NCBI GenBank assembly: GCA_010279815.1
Contig: QEOQ01000707.1
Coordinates: 366,299 to 430,298, forward strand
DNA: 64,000 nucleotides
Reading direction: 5' to 3'
From: Brachionus plicatilis
Taxonomy: Eukaryota > Rotifera > Eurotatoria > Ploima > Brachionidae
Part shown: in pieces, positions 10,934-21,500 of the stretch
How the letters are laid out: each line of letters starts with the position of its first letter
Numbering within the stretch: position 1 is the first letter of the stretch
Translations under genes and position numbers: made by a program
The notes under the pieces: generated by a model
What the model was told of the DNA's origin: nothing
Databases searched by the model: none
The model's input: only the letters and a program-made list of their open reading frames with translations

Positions 10934-12120
10934 ATGCAAAATTCAGAGCCTTGTTCTAGTGGACAACGCAGCTTAATTGACACAAGCTTAATTGTTGAGC
11001 AAATTCATAATTTGTCATTTCACGAAAGTATCACTTCAGATGTAGAATCCCCAGAATTATCCGAATATGAAAATGAGGAGGAATCCAGCCGTAGAAAAAA
11101 AAACAAAAAGCTGGGAGTTTTTTTTAATTTAAAAGCCAAAAAAAATTGGCATTTCTAACAAAAGTGGCAATTTAATTCCTAATCGAGTTGTCAAATACAT
11201 GGTTAATACAAATTTGTAATTTGTAATAAAAAGTTTGTAATTTTCAGGTTGCTCATTATGACAATTCAACTTCCAAAATGTTTCGACATACGGAACAAAA
11301 ACATGATATCAGATTGAAAAGCAAATTTGAAACTGATGAAAGAGTGAAAGATCAGTTTTTTTCCTCTTGATGTTTATCATTACTGCAAGCCTTCCTTTTC
11401 CGTGTGTTGAGAATAAATTTTTGAAGCTATTCTGTCATTTTTTGAATCCGAATTTTAAACTGACCTCACAGAAGGACCTTTCCGAATTAGCTAGCATTTA
11501 TAGTAAAAAACAAAAAAAATCGACTCGGAGAAATCAAACGTGAGAGCCCGACAACCGGATGCTGGACATCTGATCAAAACTTCTCATATATAAGTTTAAC
11601 AGCTCATTTTTTCGAAAAACCAAATTTATTTCAACTGAAAATGTGAGTACCATGCCTCAAATGTCAAAAATCTTGGTTTGGAAAGGATTCCATTTAAAGC
11701 TTATTTACTAAATTTGATTGTTTCCAATAGCTTGAAAGAGATTAAAAAAAAAATAATACGAAATAAAAAAAAACTTTCTATTTGAACACCTGAATATGAT
11801 AACACGGGATATAGAAGGATATGATAAGCAAAATATTGATTATTATACTCGTCTTAAAATACGTGAAAATATTGATCAATTTACTATACTCAGTCAAGCT
11901 TAAGAAAAATGTAGCTCAATTGCTTCATATTATAATCATTCAACAATAATGAAAGAAGAATTGATGAAAAAACAAAGTAAAAGAAAGGAAAAATAGATTT
12001 CAATTATCCAACAAGTAGTAACAAGGTGAAATTGTACATCAAGAAAAAAGAAATGCTGAATTCAATTTTATCGAAAGATCAAAAACATAAAAATCTGCAG
12101 CTGAAATCCAAAGAAGTTAA
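10934..12120 (+). pseudogene. Decayed hAT transposase (BED finger to catalytic region)
   Basis: A 74-codon acidic N-terminal exon starts at 10934. After a possible intron ending TTTTCAG at 11249, a BED-finger-like piece reads VAHYDNSTSKMFRHTEQKHD; its His pair is kept, and the Cys pair is not clear. About 11375 onward reads LPFPCVENKFLKLFCHFLNP, the hAT block preceding the catalytic domain. Near 11550-11640 comes CWTSDQNFSYISLTAHF, the typical hAT WTS...Y..LTAH motif. Multiple stops and shifts break the frame, and the 3' dimerisation region is not seen before the following repeat. Clearly a relic. It is a separate copy from the minus-strand hAT at 5.3-6.0 kb. Confidence 0.75.
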
Positions 12121-12267
12121 AATTCTCGAAGATGGATTGCTGGTTTTCTAACCTTTTATAATACAGGCCTTGGTAGTAGTTGGTAATTGGTAGTTGTTGG
12201 TACAGTGGTTCTTGCCAAAATGTAACGTTATCGGGAAAAATGGATAAGCATTCCATAAAAACCCATT

Positions 12268-12375
12268 CCGTTCCATTCCAACCATTCCATTCCATTCAAT
12301 TCAATCCATTCCGTTCTATTAGTTCCTTTCCGTTCCATTCATTCCATCCGTTCCGTTCCATCCATTCCATTAACT
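12268..12375. repeat. CCATTC satellite arm (left)
   Basis: Imperfect array of CCATTC/CCGTTC/CAATTC units inside the inverted-repeat element. It is complementary in type to the right arm. Confidence 0.8.
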
Positions 12376-12461
12376 ATAGTATTTTTTTCGAATTTTTTAT
12401 TTTTTTCATTATGAAATTGGGGAGTGCCTAAATTGCAAAATAAAAATTGGTCATATGATTA

Positions 12462-12756
12462 ACATGAATGGAACGGAAATATTTAAAAAATTTTAAAAAA
12501 AAATGGATAAAATGAGTGGTATGAATTGAATGGATGGAACGGAATGGAACGGGGGAACTGATGTGACGGAATGGATAGAATGGATGGAATGGAACTGATA
12601 AATGGAATGGAATGGAACGGAACTGATGAAATGGATGGAACGGAACGAATGGAATGGAATGGATGGAATGGAATGGATGGAATGGAACTGACGGAATGGA
12701 ATGGAACTGATGGAATAGATGAAATGGACGGAACAGAACGGAATGGGAATGGTTTT
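12462..12756. repeat. GGAATG satellite arm (right)
   Basis: Imperfect array of GGAATG/GGAACG/GATGGAAT units, longer than the left arm. The apparent ORFs through both arms are low-complexity repeat translations and should not be annotated as genes. Confidence 0.8.
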
Positions 12757-12939
12757 TTATGTAATGCATCTCCATTCCTTTCTTGATAAGGGAACGCAAC
12801 GTTTCATTTTGGCAAGAACCACTGTAGTTGTAAGAAATAGTTGGTAGCTGGTGGTTGTTGGTTGTTGCTGGTGGTTGTTACCTTTAAAAAAAAAATTTTA
12901 AATATTAAAATATAAAATAATAATAATATAACCCTTTCT

Positions 12940-13075
12940 ATCCTAGTGGATAATGGGGAGGCGCTCATCTCCTTTTCATGTATCTTTTTGAGCAACGGCT
13001 CCGACCTGACACAGAGGTTACTGCATCGATTTGGTCATCTACACCGCTATTAAATATTAAATAAATAAAAAATTA
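12940..13075 (+). mobile_element. Possible SINE-like insert with TAAATAAA tail
   Basis: A G+C-richer block begins CCTAGTGGATAATGGGGAGG, resembling a tRNA-type A box, and ends in TTAAATATTAAATAAATAAA. No clear B box is visible, so the RNA-polymerase-III origin is only a possibility. Similar (TAAATAAA) tails occur near 14430 and 59720. Confidence 0.3.
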
Positions 13076-13084
13076 ATAAAAATG

Positions 13085-13367
13085 TTGTCAGTTGTTTGGT
13101 GCTGGTGGTTGTCGGTATCTGATCAATAAAAAAGTAAGCTTTAAAATTTAAAATCGAAAAATAATTTTAAATTTTCAATGTTTAAAAGTATTCTAGTTTT
13201 AAAAACATTAATTACTCATATATTTTAATTTATTTTCTTTAGATTTATAAAACGTGGTAAGAATGTTATGCTGCAAGATTTTTGACTTTTATTTAAGTTA
13301 AAATTTTATTTTTAATTTATTTATATGGTCCAAAATTACCGCCCGCCAAAAAAGTTGACCGGTTATT
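13085..13367. other. Non-coding A+T-rich spacer
   Basis: Begins with a short TTGGTGCTGGTGGTTG simple-repeat patch at about 13096-13120, then plain A+T-rich sequence. Confidence 0.5.
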
Positions 13368-14040
13368 GTGGACACTGTCTCGGTTTTTAAAATATTTGGC
13401 CGGTTGTGTGTCTGTTTGTACGGATCCCAACTCTACTCTCTATGTCTCCAAATAGCTTTCTCCGTTACAACGGGGCCTGTTCCTTCCACATCTCGACTGG
13501 ACTTGAATTATACATCGGCCATTCAACACCAAAGTGGATCAACCTCGAAGTTAGCAAACTAAATTTCTCTCCTAATTTTCGTTTCTTGACTATCTCGGCC
13601 AACAGTAAGCCTGCAGCCAAAAAACCTTATAAAAAGACACTAATTTCGTCCATGACCTATTATTCTGAACAAATTTTGAAACCCAACCGAGGCACATAAG
13701 AACACAGATGGAACCCTTCAGAAAATGATTGCAAATCTCCTCAAAAACTAATTCTTCTTGGCGTTCAACACCCTTGACAAAAGTATTGACAAATCCACCG
13801 CGATCTTCATTAACGATAATTCCTATCGATAATTGTCGTACCCAGTAAGTCTATGGGAACAACTTTCAGGGACATTATGATCCACCATATATGCCGAAAC
13901 GAACTAATATCCTATTACCAGCATAGCACTTCTCTCTAAATCCTACGCTACTAACTTCATCGAAATTCAAGATAACTTAACCAACGCTCTTTCGAACAAC
14001 CGAAATTCCGGGAAAGTGAAGTTGGGAGCAATTTTCAGAG
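13368..14040 (+). pseudogene. Unrecognised decayed coding-like block
   Basis: G+C-richer than the flanks. It has open stretches at 13368-13562 and 13406-13699 in two frames, then several stops to about 14040. The composition suggests former coding or transposon sequence, but I recognise no motif in any frame. Confidence 0.3.
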
Positions 14041-14364
14041 CAGAGCAATTTTGTTCAAATAACACATAAAAAAAAACTTTTTATAAATGAATATTGAAAT
14101 AAATTTTTTTTAACAATAATCAACAAATTTTGTTAAAATTTAAAATATTAAGTTTTAAAATGATTTTGTTTTAAATTATAAAAAATTTGGCAAAGACCGT
14201 ATCCATTATCTTAGGTTTTATATTTCAGTTAAGAATATTTTTTGCCAATTAATCTATTTAGAAGCGAGTACAGACAATTTTGATGTTTTTTTGAATATGA
14301 AGACATGGCTTGTCAACTGATATATTGGAAACTTTTTTTTTTTGTAAAATGTTAAACATACAAC

Positions 14365-14432
14365 GCCACCTTATTTGACGGGGTGTTAAGACGGCCCCAG
14401 CCTAAGAGTATAATAAATAAATAAATAAATAT
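14365..14432 (+). mobile_element. Possible non-LTR retroelement 3' tail
   Basis: A G+C-rich stem-like segment (GACGGGGTGTTAAGACGGCCCC) in part, followed by CAGCCTAAGAG and (TAAA)n. A short structured 3' end plus an A-rich microsatellite tail is typical of CR1-like LINEs or SINEs. No coding part is recognised upstream. Confidence 0.35.
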
Positions 14433-14687
14433 TGAAAGCAAAGCAAAGAGATCTGTAAGTTAAAGTTTAAATTTTCAAAAAATCGGACTTTCCATTCGGT
14501 ATCAGAAAAAGTATAAAAGCATAAAGTGTAAACTAAAATCCAAAAAATGCTCTAAAGTTCATTTTCATTGCTCTTCAGAATAAAGTCTTTAAAATATATA
14601 ATATCTATAATTTTTAAAAATAAGAAAAAGACAAAAATAGATTTTATTTGTTGGAATTCAAATATAATTTTTTATATTAAAAAATTA
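14433..14687. other. A+T-rich spacer
   Basis: I see nothing beyond A+T-rich non-coding sequence. Confidence 0.5.
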
Positions 14688-15159
14688 CAGTGGTGATTTC
14701 ATAACAGTATTTTACGAAAAATTACGTAAAATACCGTAAATTAACCAAATTTTACCACATTTTACGTAAATTAACGTAAAATCCGAAAAGTGAAAAGGAA
14801 GTATTTTACGAAAAATTACGTAAATTTTCAGGATTTTCAGATAAATTGGTAAAATTTGGTAAAATTAAAAACGGCCAATTCAAAATTCAAAATGTTTTGA
14901 AAAAATGTCTTTTTTTTCCAAAATCGAAAATTTAAGACAGTTTTTTTTTTCATAAATTGGTCAAAATAATAGATATTTTTAAATTGTTAAAAAAAAAGCT
15001 TTCTTAAATTTTCGATTTTTGGAAAAAAAAGACATTTTTTCAAAAAATTTTGAATTTTGAATTGGCCGTTTTTAATTTTACCAAATTTTGCCAAAATTAT
15101 CTGAAAATCCTGAAAATTTACGTAATTTTTCGTAAAATACTTTTATCAAATCACCAATG
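14688..15159. mobile_element. Palindromic TA-flanked MITE (TTTTACG-rich)
   Basis: The ends read CAGTGGTGATTT (14688) and AAATCACCAATG (to 15159), each flanked by TA. The arms pair over long stretches, e.g. AAAACGGCCAATTC at about 14868 with GAATTGGCCGTTTT at about 15059. Subterminal TTACGTAAAAT-type motifs are repeated many times. No coding capacity. Structure and TA flanks suggest a Tc1/mariner-type MITE. Confidence 0.75.
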
Positions 15160-15549
15160 TAAATAAAAAATATAAAAATTTAAAAATTTTTTGTGAGTTT
15201 CTTCTGGATAGTATTTTTTTATTGCTGCAAATTATAATTGAGAATTGACTTTAAAAAAAAATTAAGTCTATGAAGTTACTTGACTTAAGACTTGTGACAA
15301 CTCTGGTTATATTTCACAAAGTATTTTTAAATGGTATTGTTCATTTTTTTCAAATAAATTTACTAAATTTTATTTTGATTTAAAAAATACAAAGATCATT
15401 TTGTTTTTAAATTAAAAAAAATAATAGCAAATGCCTTATCCATTCATTGGGAAAACTAAGCTTAGCTTTTGTCAAATTTTTCATTCCATGCCATTTAAAC
15501 ATTCTAGACGTGCTATTTAGAAAAAAATAATTTAAATTTAATATTTTAT
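15160..15549. other. A+T-rich 3' flank of the NXN-like gene
   Basis: No gene. On the minus strand AATAAA lies directly at the NXN-like stop codon (about 15540-15548) and could be its poly(A) signal. Confidence 0.5.
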
Positions 15550-18500
15550 TTATTGACAATTTAAAATGTTTTCATTTTCGGAATTATTTTGTTGAAAAAA
15601 AAATTTAACATTTTCACATAAAACAAGTCCCTTTCTGGAATCAATGATTACAAACCAGGGTATGCCAATAATTTGAAGATCTCTCAAAAGACCTTCTTTT
15701 ATTTTGTTCGATTCATAGCTAAGAGCGCTCAAGCTGAGACTCGTGCTTTTGTTTGACTTTAATTCCTCAATCAACTTTAAAAATGATTCTTTCGATGGAT
15801 CAGAGCTAATTAGCACAATTTTAACTAGATATCTTTTTAACTGTGGCATTTGTGACAGAAATTTTGTAATTTCATTATACGTATTCATTGTTCCGATTGC
15901 TGTATTATACGAACAAAAATATAACAAAAACAATACTCTTGAACCATCTTCTCTTTTTTCATCTTCACGTAAATCAATTAGATTTTTCTTAAGCTGAGAC
16001 AAAATTTCTGGGCAAACAAATTTTCTCTTTTTCAAATCCTCATTTGATAAATAATTATTTTTAAAACAATTCTTGATAAAGTTGTGGTATAACTCGGTCA
16101 TTCGGCTCATTATTTTCGCATTTAACAAATCACCAGTTTTTAGATCTAGAACCAAAAGCTTCGGAAGAAATTCGACACTGTAATGGCGCATTATCTTCCA
16201 CTTAAAAAATAAAGTTTTAAAAATTACATATTGTTTAAAAAAGTATTCTTTTTATTTTTTTATTAACTGTTCAAATTTATATTGTTGATCTTTTGAATTT
16301 TTTTTTTCAAGTTTTTTATAGAAAAACTGTTTATTTCTTTTTGCTTAATAAAGAGAAATGCGTTAAATCTTAAATTTTTGTTAGTTTTTTGGGCCTTCTT
16401 AATCAAAAGATGTAATCCTCAAACAAGAATATGTCACAAATTGGTGTTGGAGAAAGGTTCTCTTTGAAAAAAAATCTATTCAACACAAATGTTGGTTTAA
16501 CAGAGTTTTTGGCTGTGAAGAGAAAAAAATGATTGTATTTTAAAAAAGAAAAAATCTTTATGAAAAATTTTAATTTAAAAAATTCAAAGTGTGGAAAAAA
16601 ATTTAATTGCGATGAAATTTTCAATAAAGTACGTATTCTTAAATAGATAAATAAAAAGGTGTTAAAAAGATGAAACTGTTGAAGATTTAAATTTTAGTAA
16701 ATCATTTAAACAGATAATACTTTTTTGGTAATAAAAAATTTCGATAAGATTTTTTGAACAAAAATTATATAATTAATTTGTAGAAAAAAAAATTTAACAT
16801 AAAATGCTTCCTTTAGAATTGGAAGCATTAAATCTCTTCTAAATTTTTTGATTTTTAGTTCATATTTTCTAAAGTGGCTTTATTATTGCTAAACTTTAAG
16901 AATTTTTTCAGGCTTTTTTATTAAAAGCATTAATTTATTTTCCATATTTCAATTAAATTTTTTGAAGTCAATTTTTTAAATAGCATCAAGAAATTTTGCA
17001 TCTTTAGTTTCCTAATTTGCATATTTCTCTCAAATATTAAGTTTCTAAAAGCGAATTTGAACTTTATAAATTTTAAATTCAGTTTAGGACACCCTTTAAA
17101 ATCGTAAATCCACAAAGTAAAAAAAAAAAGAATTAGAATATCTCTTTGAATAAATTTTGATGGTTAAGAAAAAACATGATATTAAAAACCTGTGCAAATT
17201 TCAGCATGCTAGAATATATTTAAATTTAATTTCTACCAAATTTTAAGAGTTTAGCAGACTTTAACAGGGGATGCAAATATGTATGTTGCACCATGTTACA
17301 TTCACACAACTAATTTTCTATCTGTCAGGACCACAGTCATATGATTTTTTGCCGTTCCAGGTAGCTTTTGTAGCGTCCTACTAGACTCTAGTAGGAAAAT
17401 AATAAAAACCCAAAAAGCTTTGGCCCTGACTTTATACAAAAAATTAAAGTCAACCTCCAGACTTGACTTTGACTTCATGTCTTATATTTTTGACCAACAC
17501 TGGCTAATACTGATGTAAAAAATATGTTACGTGCTTGGATAAGGGATAATAATTCTACTAGATGGCCCCTTGGTCTAAAATTTGTCCAGATGTCTAAAAA
17601 TAATTAATTTCATAGAAATTTAGAATGTACTCCATATTATGCTACATTTGGTAGGGAGATGAAATTAGGTTTAGCCTATAAAAATGTTCCAAAAGAACTT
17701 TGCTACAATAAATGTATTTTACGTAAATTCTAGTAAATTTACTTAAAATTAATGAAAATTAGAATCTCCAAAAGAATATTTTTGAGAATTGTTTAGTTTA
17801 TTTTTTAATCATTTCTTGAATAAATAAATAAATTAATGAAAATGTTAAATATATTACCAAACATTTATTAGTTCAAGGAAAAATTAGAAAAGAAAGAATA
17901 CAGAATTATCTAAAATCTATAAAATTCTCTGAACAATTCGATATTTTTTTGCTATTTTAATTTTACGAATAAATACCATATTTTATGCAAATTTTGGTAA
18001 ATTTACAAAAAATCACGTAGAATTACGTAAATTTACCAGATTTTACGTAGCAAACATTTATAGTGGAAATTATATTTGATAATTATAAGGCTATCTTTCA
18101 ATTTTCTATATAAGCCTAGGACCCAGAGTGAAACTGTAATAGAAAATCTACAGTATTGCATCCGAGTCTTGGGCACTGGGATTTCGGTTGTTCATACCAC
18201 AACCTCAGGGTAATTTGCTAGAATTTAAGATATATCTAATATTGGCAATTTGAAGTTTATGATCAATTTTTTGATGCTCAAAATGATCAAATCAAACTAA
18301 ATCTATTAAATAAATTGTTATTTCTTAATAGAAATAATGCAGAGATACATTTTTGGATTTAACATAATATGTTAAATAAAAAAATAAACTCTGCAATATC
18401 AAAATGCACAATGCAGAATGCACACCATCGAAATGATGCTATTTTAAGTGGATAATTTTTTTGCATACTTTTGCAGATTTTGCCTTTAGATTTAACAAAG

Positions 18501-21500
18501 TATGTTAAAATCAAAAATTTACCTCTGCACTAATTCTATTAAAAAATAAAAATTTATTTTACAGTTTTAGTTTTATTTGATAATTTTGCGCATCAAAAAT
18601 TGATCATAAACTTCAAATTGTCGTAATATTTTATTTTTCTCATTGTTTATGTTTTATTTTAGCTCAACTAATCCTGATTATGTTCCATAATCTTTTAAGG
18701 ATGTTTTTTTCAGTAGGGTCAGCTTCGGCATTCGAGGGTTTCATATTTTGAAAATTTTTTAGCGAACCAAAAAAATATTTATAAAAAAAAAAAATTATAA
18801 AAAAAAAAATTATAAAAAAAATCTAACTTTAAAATATGTTTTTCCAATTGTATACCAGTTTGTGTTGTGCAATTCTTTGCAATCATACTTGTCAAGATCA
18901 ATGTACAGAAATACTAATTTGAAGCTTTTGGAGAAATTTTTATCAAATTTAATAAAACTTTTTATAATCTGTTTCCTAGCCATCACTTGATTCGACATAA
19001 ATAGAACAAACAAAAACATATTATTTTCTTTGATTGACTCATAGTTGTCTTTGTGAGTAGCGCGCGACTTAATTAGACTCATATTGGCCAAAATCTCGTC
19101 CAAAAGCCGAGTTTCCGCTTTAAATATTGGATTTTTTTGCTCAATAAACCACGGAAATCCAGGCTCATCGTGCAGCAAAAAATTTTTCACGTCTTTTTTT
19201 TCCGAACACATACCGGTGATTGCCAAGTCTTTGTCCAAATTAAATCGAATTATTCCCACAAACGGCAACGATTGAATGTTAAAAAACTTAATAAATTGAT
19301 TCTAAAAAAAAAACAAAAAAAATGTCTCATATAACTTTAAATCAAAAAAAGTCGACTAGTAGCAGATCCTTAAAGAACGAGGCAAGTTCTGACAGAATTC
19401 AGAGCAAAAAAAAATCCTACTTTTACTCGAGCTATTTTCCGCTTTTTCATTCCAAACTGCAAAACAAAAAAGAGCAAAGTCTTGCCAAGTTAAATAGGGA
19501 ATACAAAGACCAGGCGACTCAGTGCGGTCTGGTCGAGTTCCGCTTGAATGTGAGTCTGGCGAGCCATCTAAATATGGCTACCAATTCAGTATTTCTTCCT
19601 TTTCAGATTAAAAGATTTAATAGAGACAAGTTCAATTTATCTGGCGAAACAAGGCTGTCTCTTAGAGAAATAGGCGTTCAGACTTATGCTGACACAAAAA
19701 AATCAAGCTTTCAACTGTATGACTTGGACCCATCTAGCAAAACCCTTGGTGAGAGAACACTGGAAGATTTGGTCTATAACTATTCACTTCAAATAAATAC
19801 ACTTTCTAATAAGCTATCTCTGCAACTAGCCTTTGTAAACACTTTGTACCATTTGAGCGAGGACTCGGTCCTCTATTTGAACAAATATCTGGTCAATTCT
19901 GGTCCTAAATATGCAGAGTATGTCGCCAGTCTGAGCCGACTTGGTGGCGACAAACTAAAGACTTTGGATAATGTTCTAGTAAAACTGATTAGACAGTACG
20001 ATTTGAGCAAAGCTAGAAATTTAGGTCTTCCAGATGTGGGCCTTGAGCAAAAATCGAGCCTTGTTGACTTCACAAAGACAGATATTCACTCGATTGATTT
20101 GAAAAAATTGATCAAAATGGCCGAAATGAAGCGTAAGGGTGTCAGGTTTGAGACTAGTGAGGAAAAGCGGCGCTTGGCACTCGAACGCTTCAAGCGAATA
20201 GTCCGAATTGTGATCATTAACCGCGAATGGATTAAGGTTTGGCTGATTACTTTTATTCCTAATAAAACCAAGGGGGCTGACTTTTAAGTAAATAATTATT
20301 TAAATATTTAATTATTGATTCGGTCGGAAAATTGAATTTTAAAAGAAAAATAGTAAAATTTATTCTTTAATTAATTAATTTAATAGTCTTTATTAGTTCA
20401 ATTTTTAAATTTTTTACCAAAAAAACTGGTAGGTTTTGCGAAATTCAGAACAAAATGATTAAAAAATTTAATTGCTTTTTTTCTAAAAGCTAAAAACTAG
20501 TTCCGTGAAGGCAACATGGTCCAATATTCAAAGTTGGGACGAGGTAGAAAAAAATATATAAAGAACTAAAACATAAAAAAAGAGAAGGTCACATAAATAA
20601 TTTTTTTTTTAAAAGATAAATAAACATAAGTAAAAATGAGAAAAAAACGCTTATCAATTTTATTTTATTTTATTTTAATCAATCCTAAATTGATCAAAAA
20701 AAGAGAAAAAACATAAGTACACAAAGAGATAAGTTCATAAATCTAATCCATCTCATACCAGTTATCAGCCTTTCTTTTTTTATAAATATTTAACCTTTAA
20801 TCCAAGATAATCAATATCATCAAGTATTCAACAAGCCACTATATGATAAAAAATAGCCTTATCTAGTAAAAAACAACATGTACAATTAGTACAGGCTGAG
20901 CTTATATGTTTTTTCTCAAATTTCTCTTTATGTTTTTTTCTATCTTGTCCTCAAAGTTGCATCAACTATATAGGTCTGCTAGACTCTGTAAATTTAGCAG
21001 AAATTAGATTTCAAAATATTCGAGTTTTGTGCATTTTTCAGAAATTTTGCACATTATTAGCAGACTTTGACAGTTGATGAAACTTTGAATGTTGCACTAT
21101 GTTTAATTCACGGAACTAATTTAAAAAAAAAAATTTATTTAATTTTTAAAATTTTGTTCCAACTTTTGTACTGGACTTCACAGAACTTAAGTGGAAGCAT
21201 TTAATAGAAATATCTCCTACATGACATGGCTAAATTTTAAGGTAAATTAAATTTTTATTGAGATTTTTATTAAACAATTTTTTAAAAAATCAATCAACTA
21301 TTTCTTTTAAATTTACTTAATTAAATGCTCTATCAATGGCATAATTTCACAATTTCATAAACCAAAGGTTTTTTTAATTTAAAAAATATTAATATAAGAG
21401 AATAAATAAAATTTAAAAAATTTAATTTTAAACTATGATCTTAATCTTGGACAGTACTTTTTAAAAACTTATGAAACTCACTCATTTTCTGAATTAATTT

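Larger units (their letters stand above)
12203..12824. mobile_element. TA-flanked inverted-repeat element filled with GGAATG satellite
   Basis: Perfect 20-bp terminal inverted repeats, CAGTGGTTCTTGCCAAAATG at 12203-12222 and its complement at 12805-12824, are each flanked by TA (12201-12202 and 12825-12826). That is the usual Tc1/mariner signature. The left arm is CCATTC/CCGTTC-type satellite and the right arm is GGAATG/GGAACG-type satellite, so the whole element can fold back on itself. About 100 bp of unique A+T-rich sequence forms the loop. It sits in a TTGGTAGT-like simple repeat that continues on both sides. No transposase is encoded. Confidence 0.8.

Noticed and set aside
12068..12995. 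Several open frames of 63-123 codons across the CCATTC/GGAATG arms
   Set aside because: They translate a simple satellite repeat on both strands, have no non-repeat motif and overlap each other.
12940..13030. tRNA gene suggested by AGTGGATAATGGGGAGGCGC
   Set aside because: No B box and no cloverleaf I can fold. At most a tRNA-derived SINE head.
19084..19334. Two plus-strand frames antisense to NXN-like exon 2
   Set aside because: Antisense shadows. The CNBD2-like gene starts after them at 19322.
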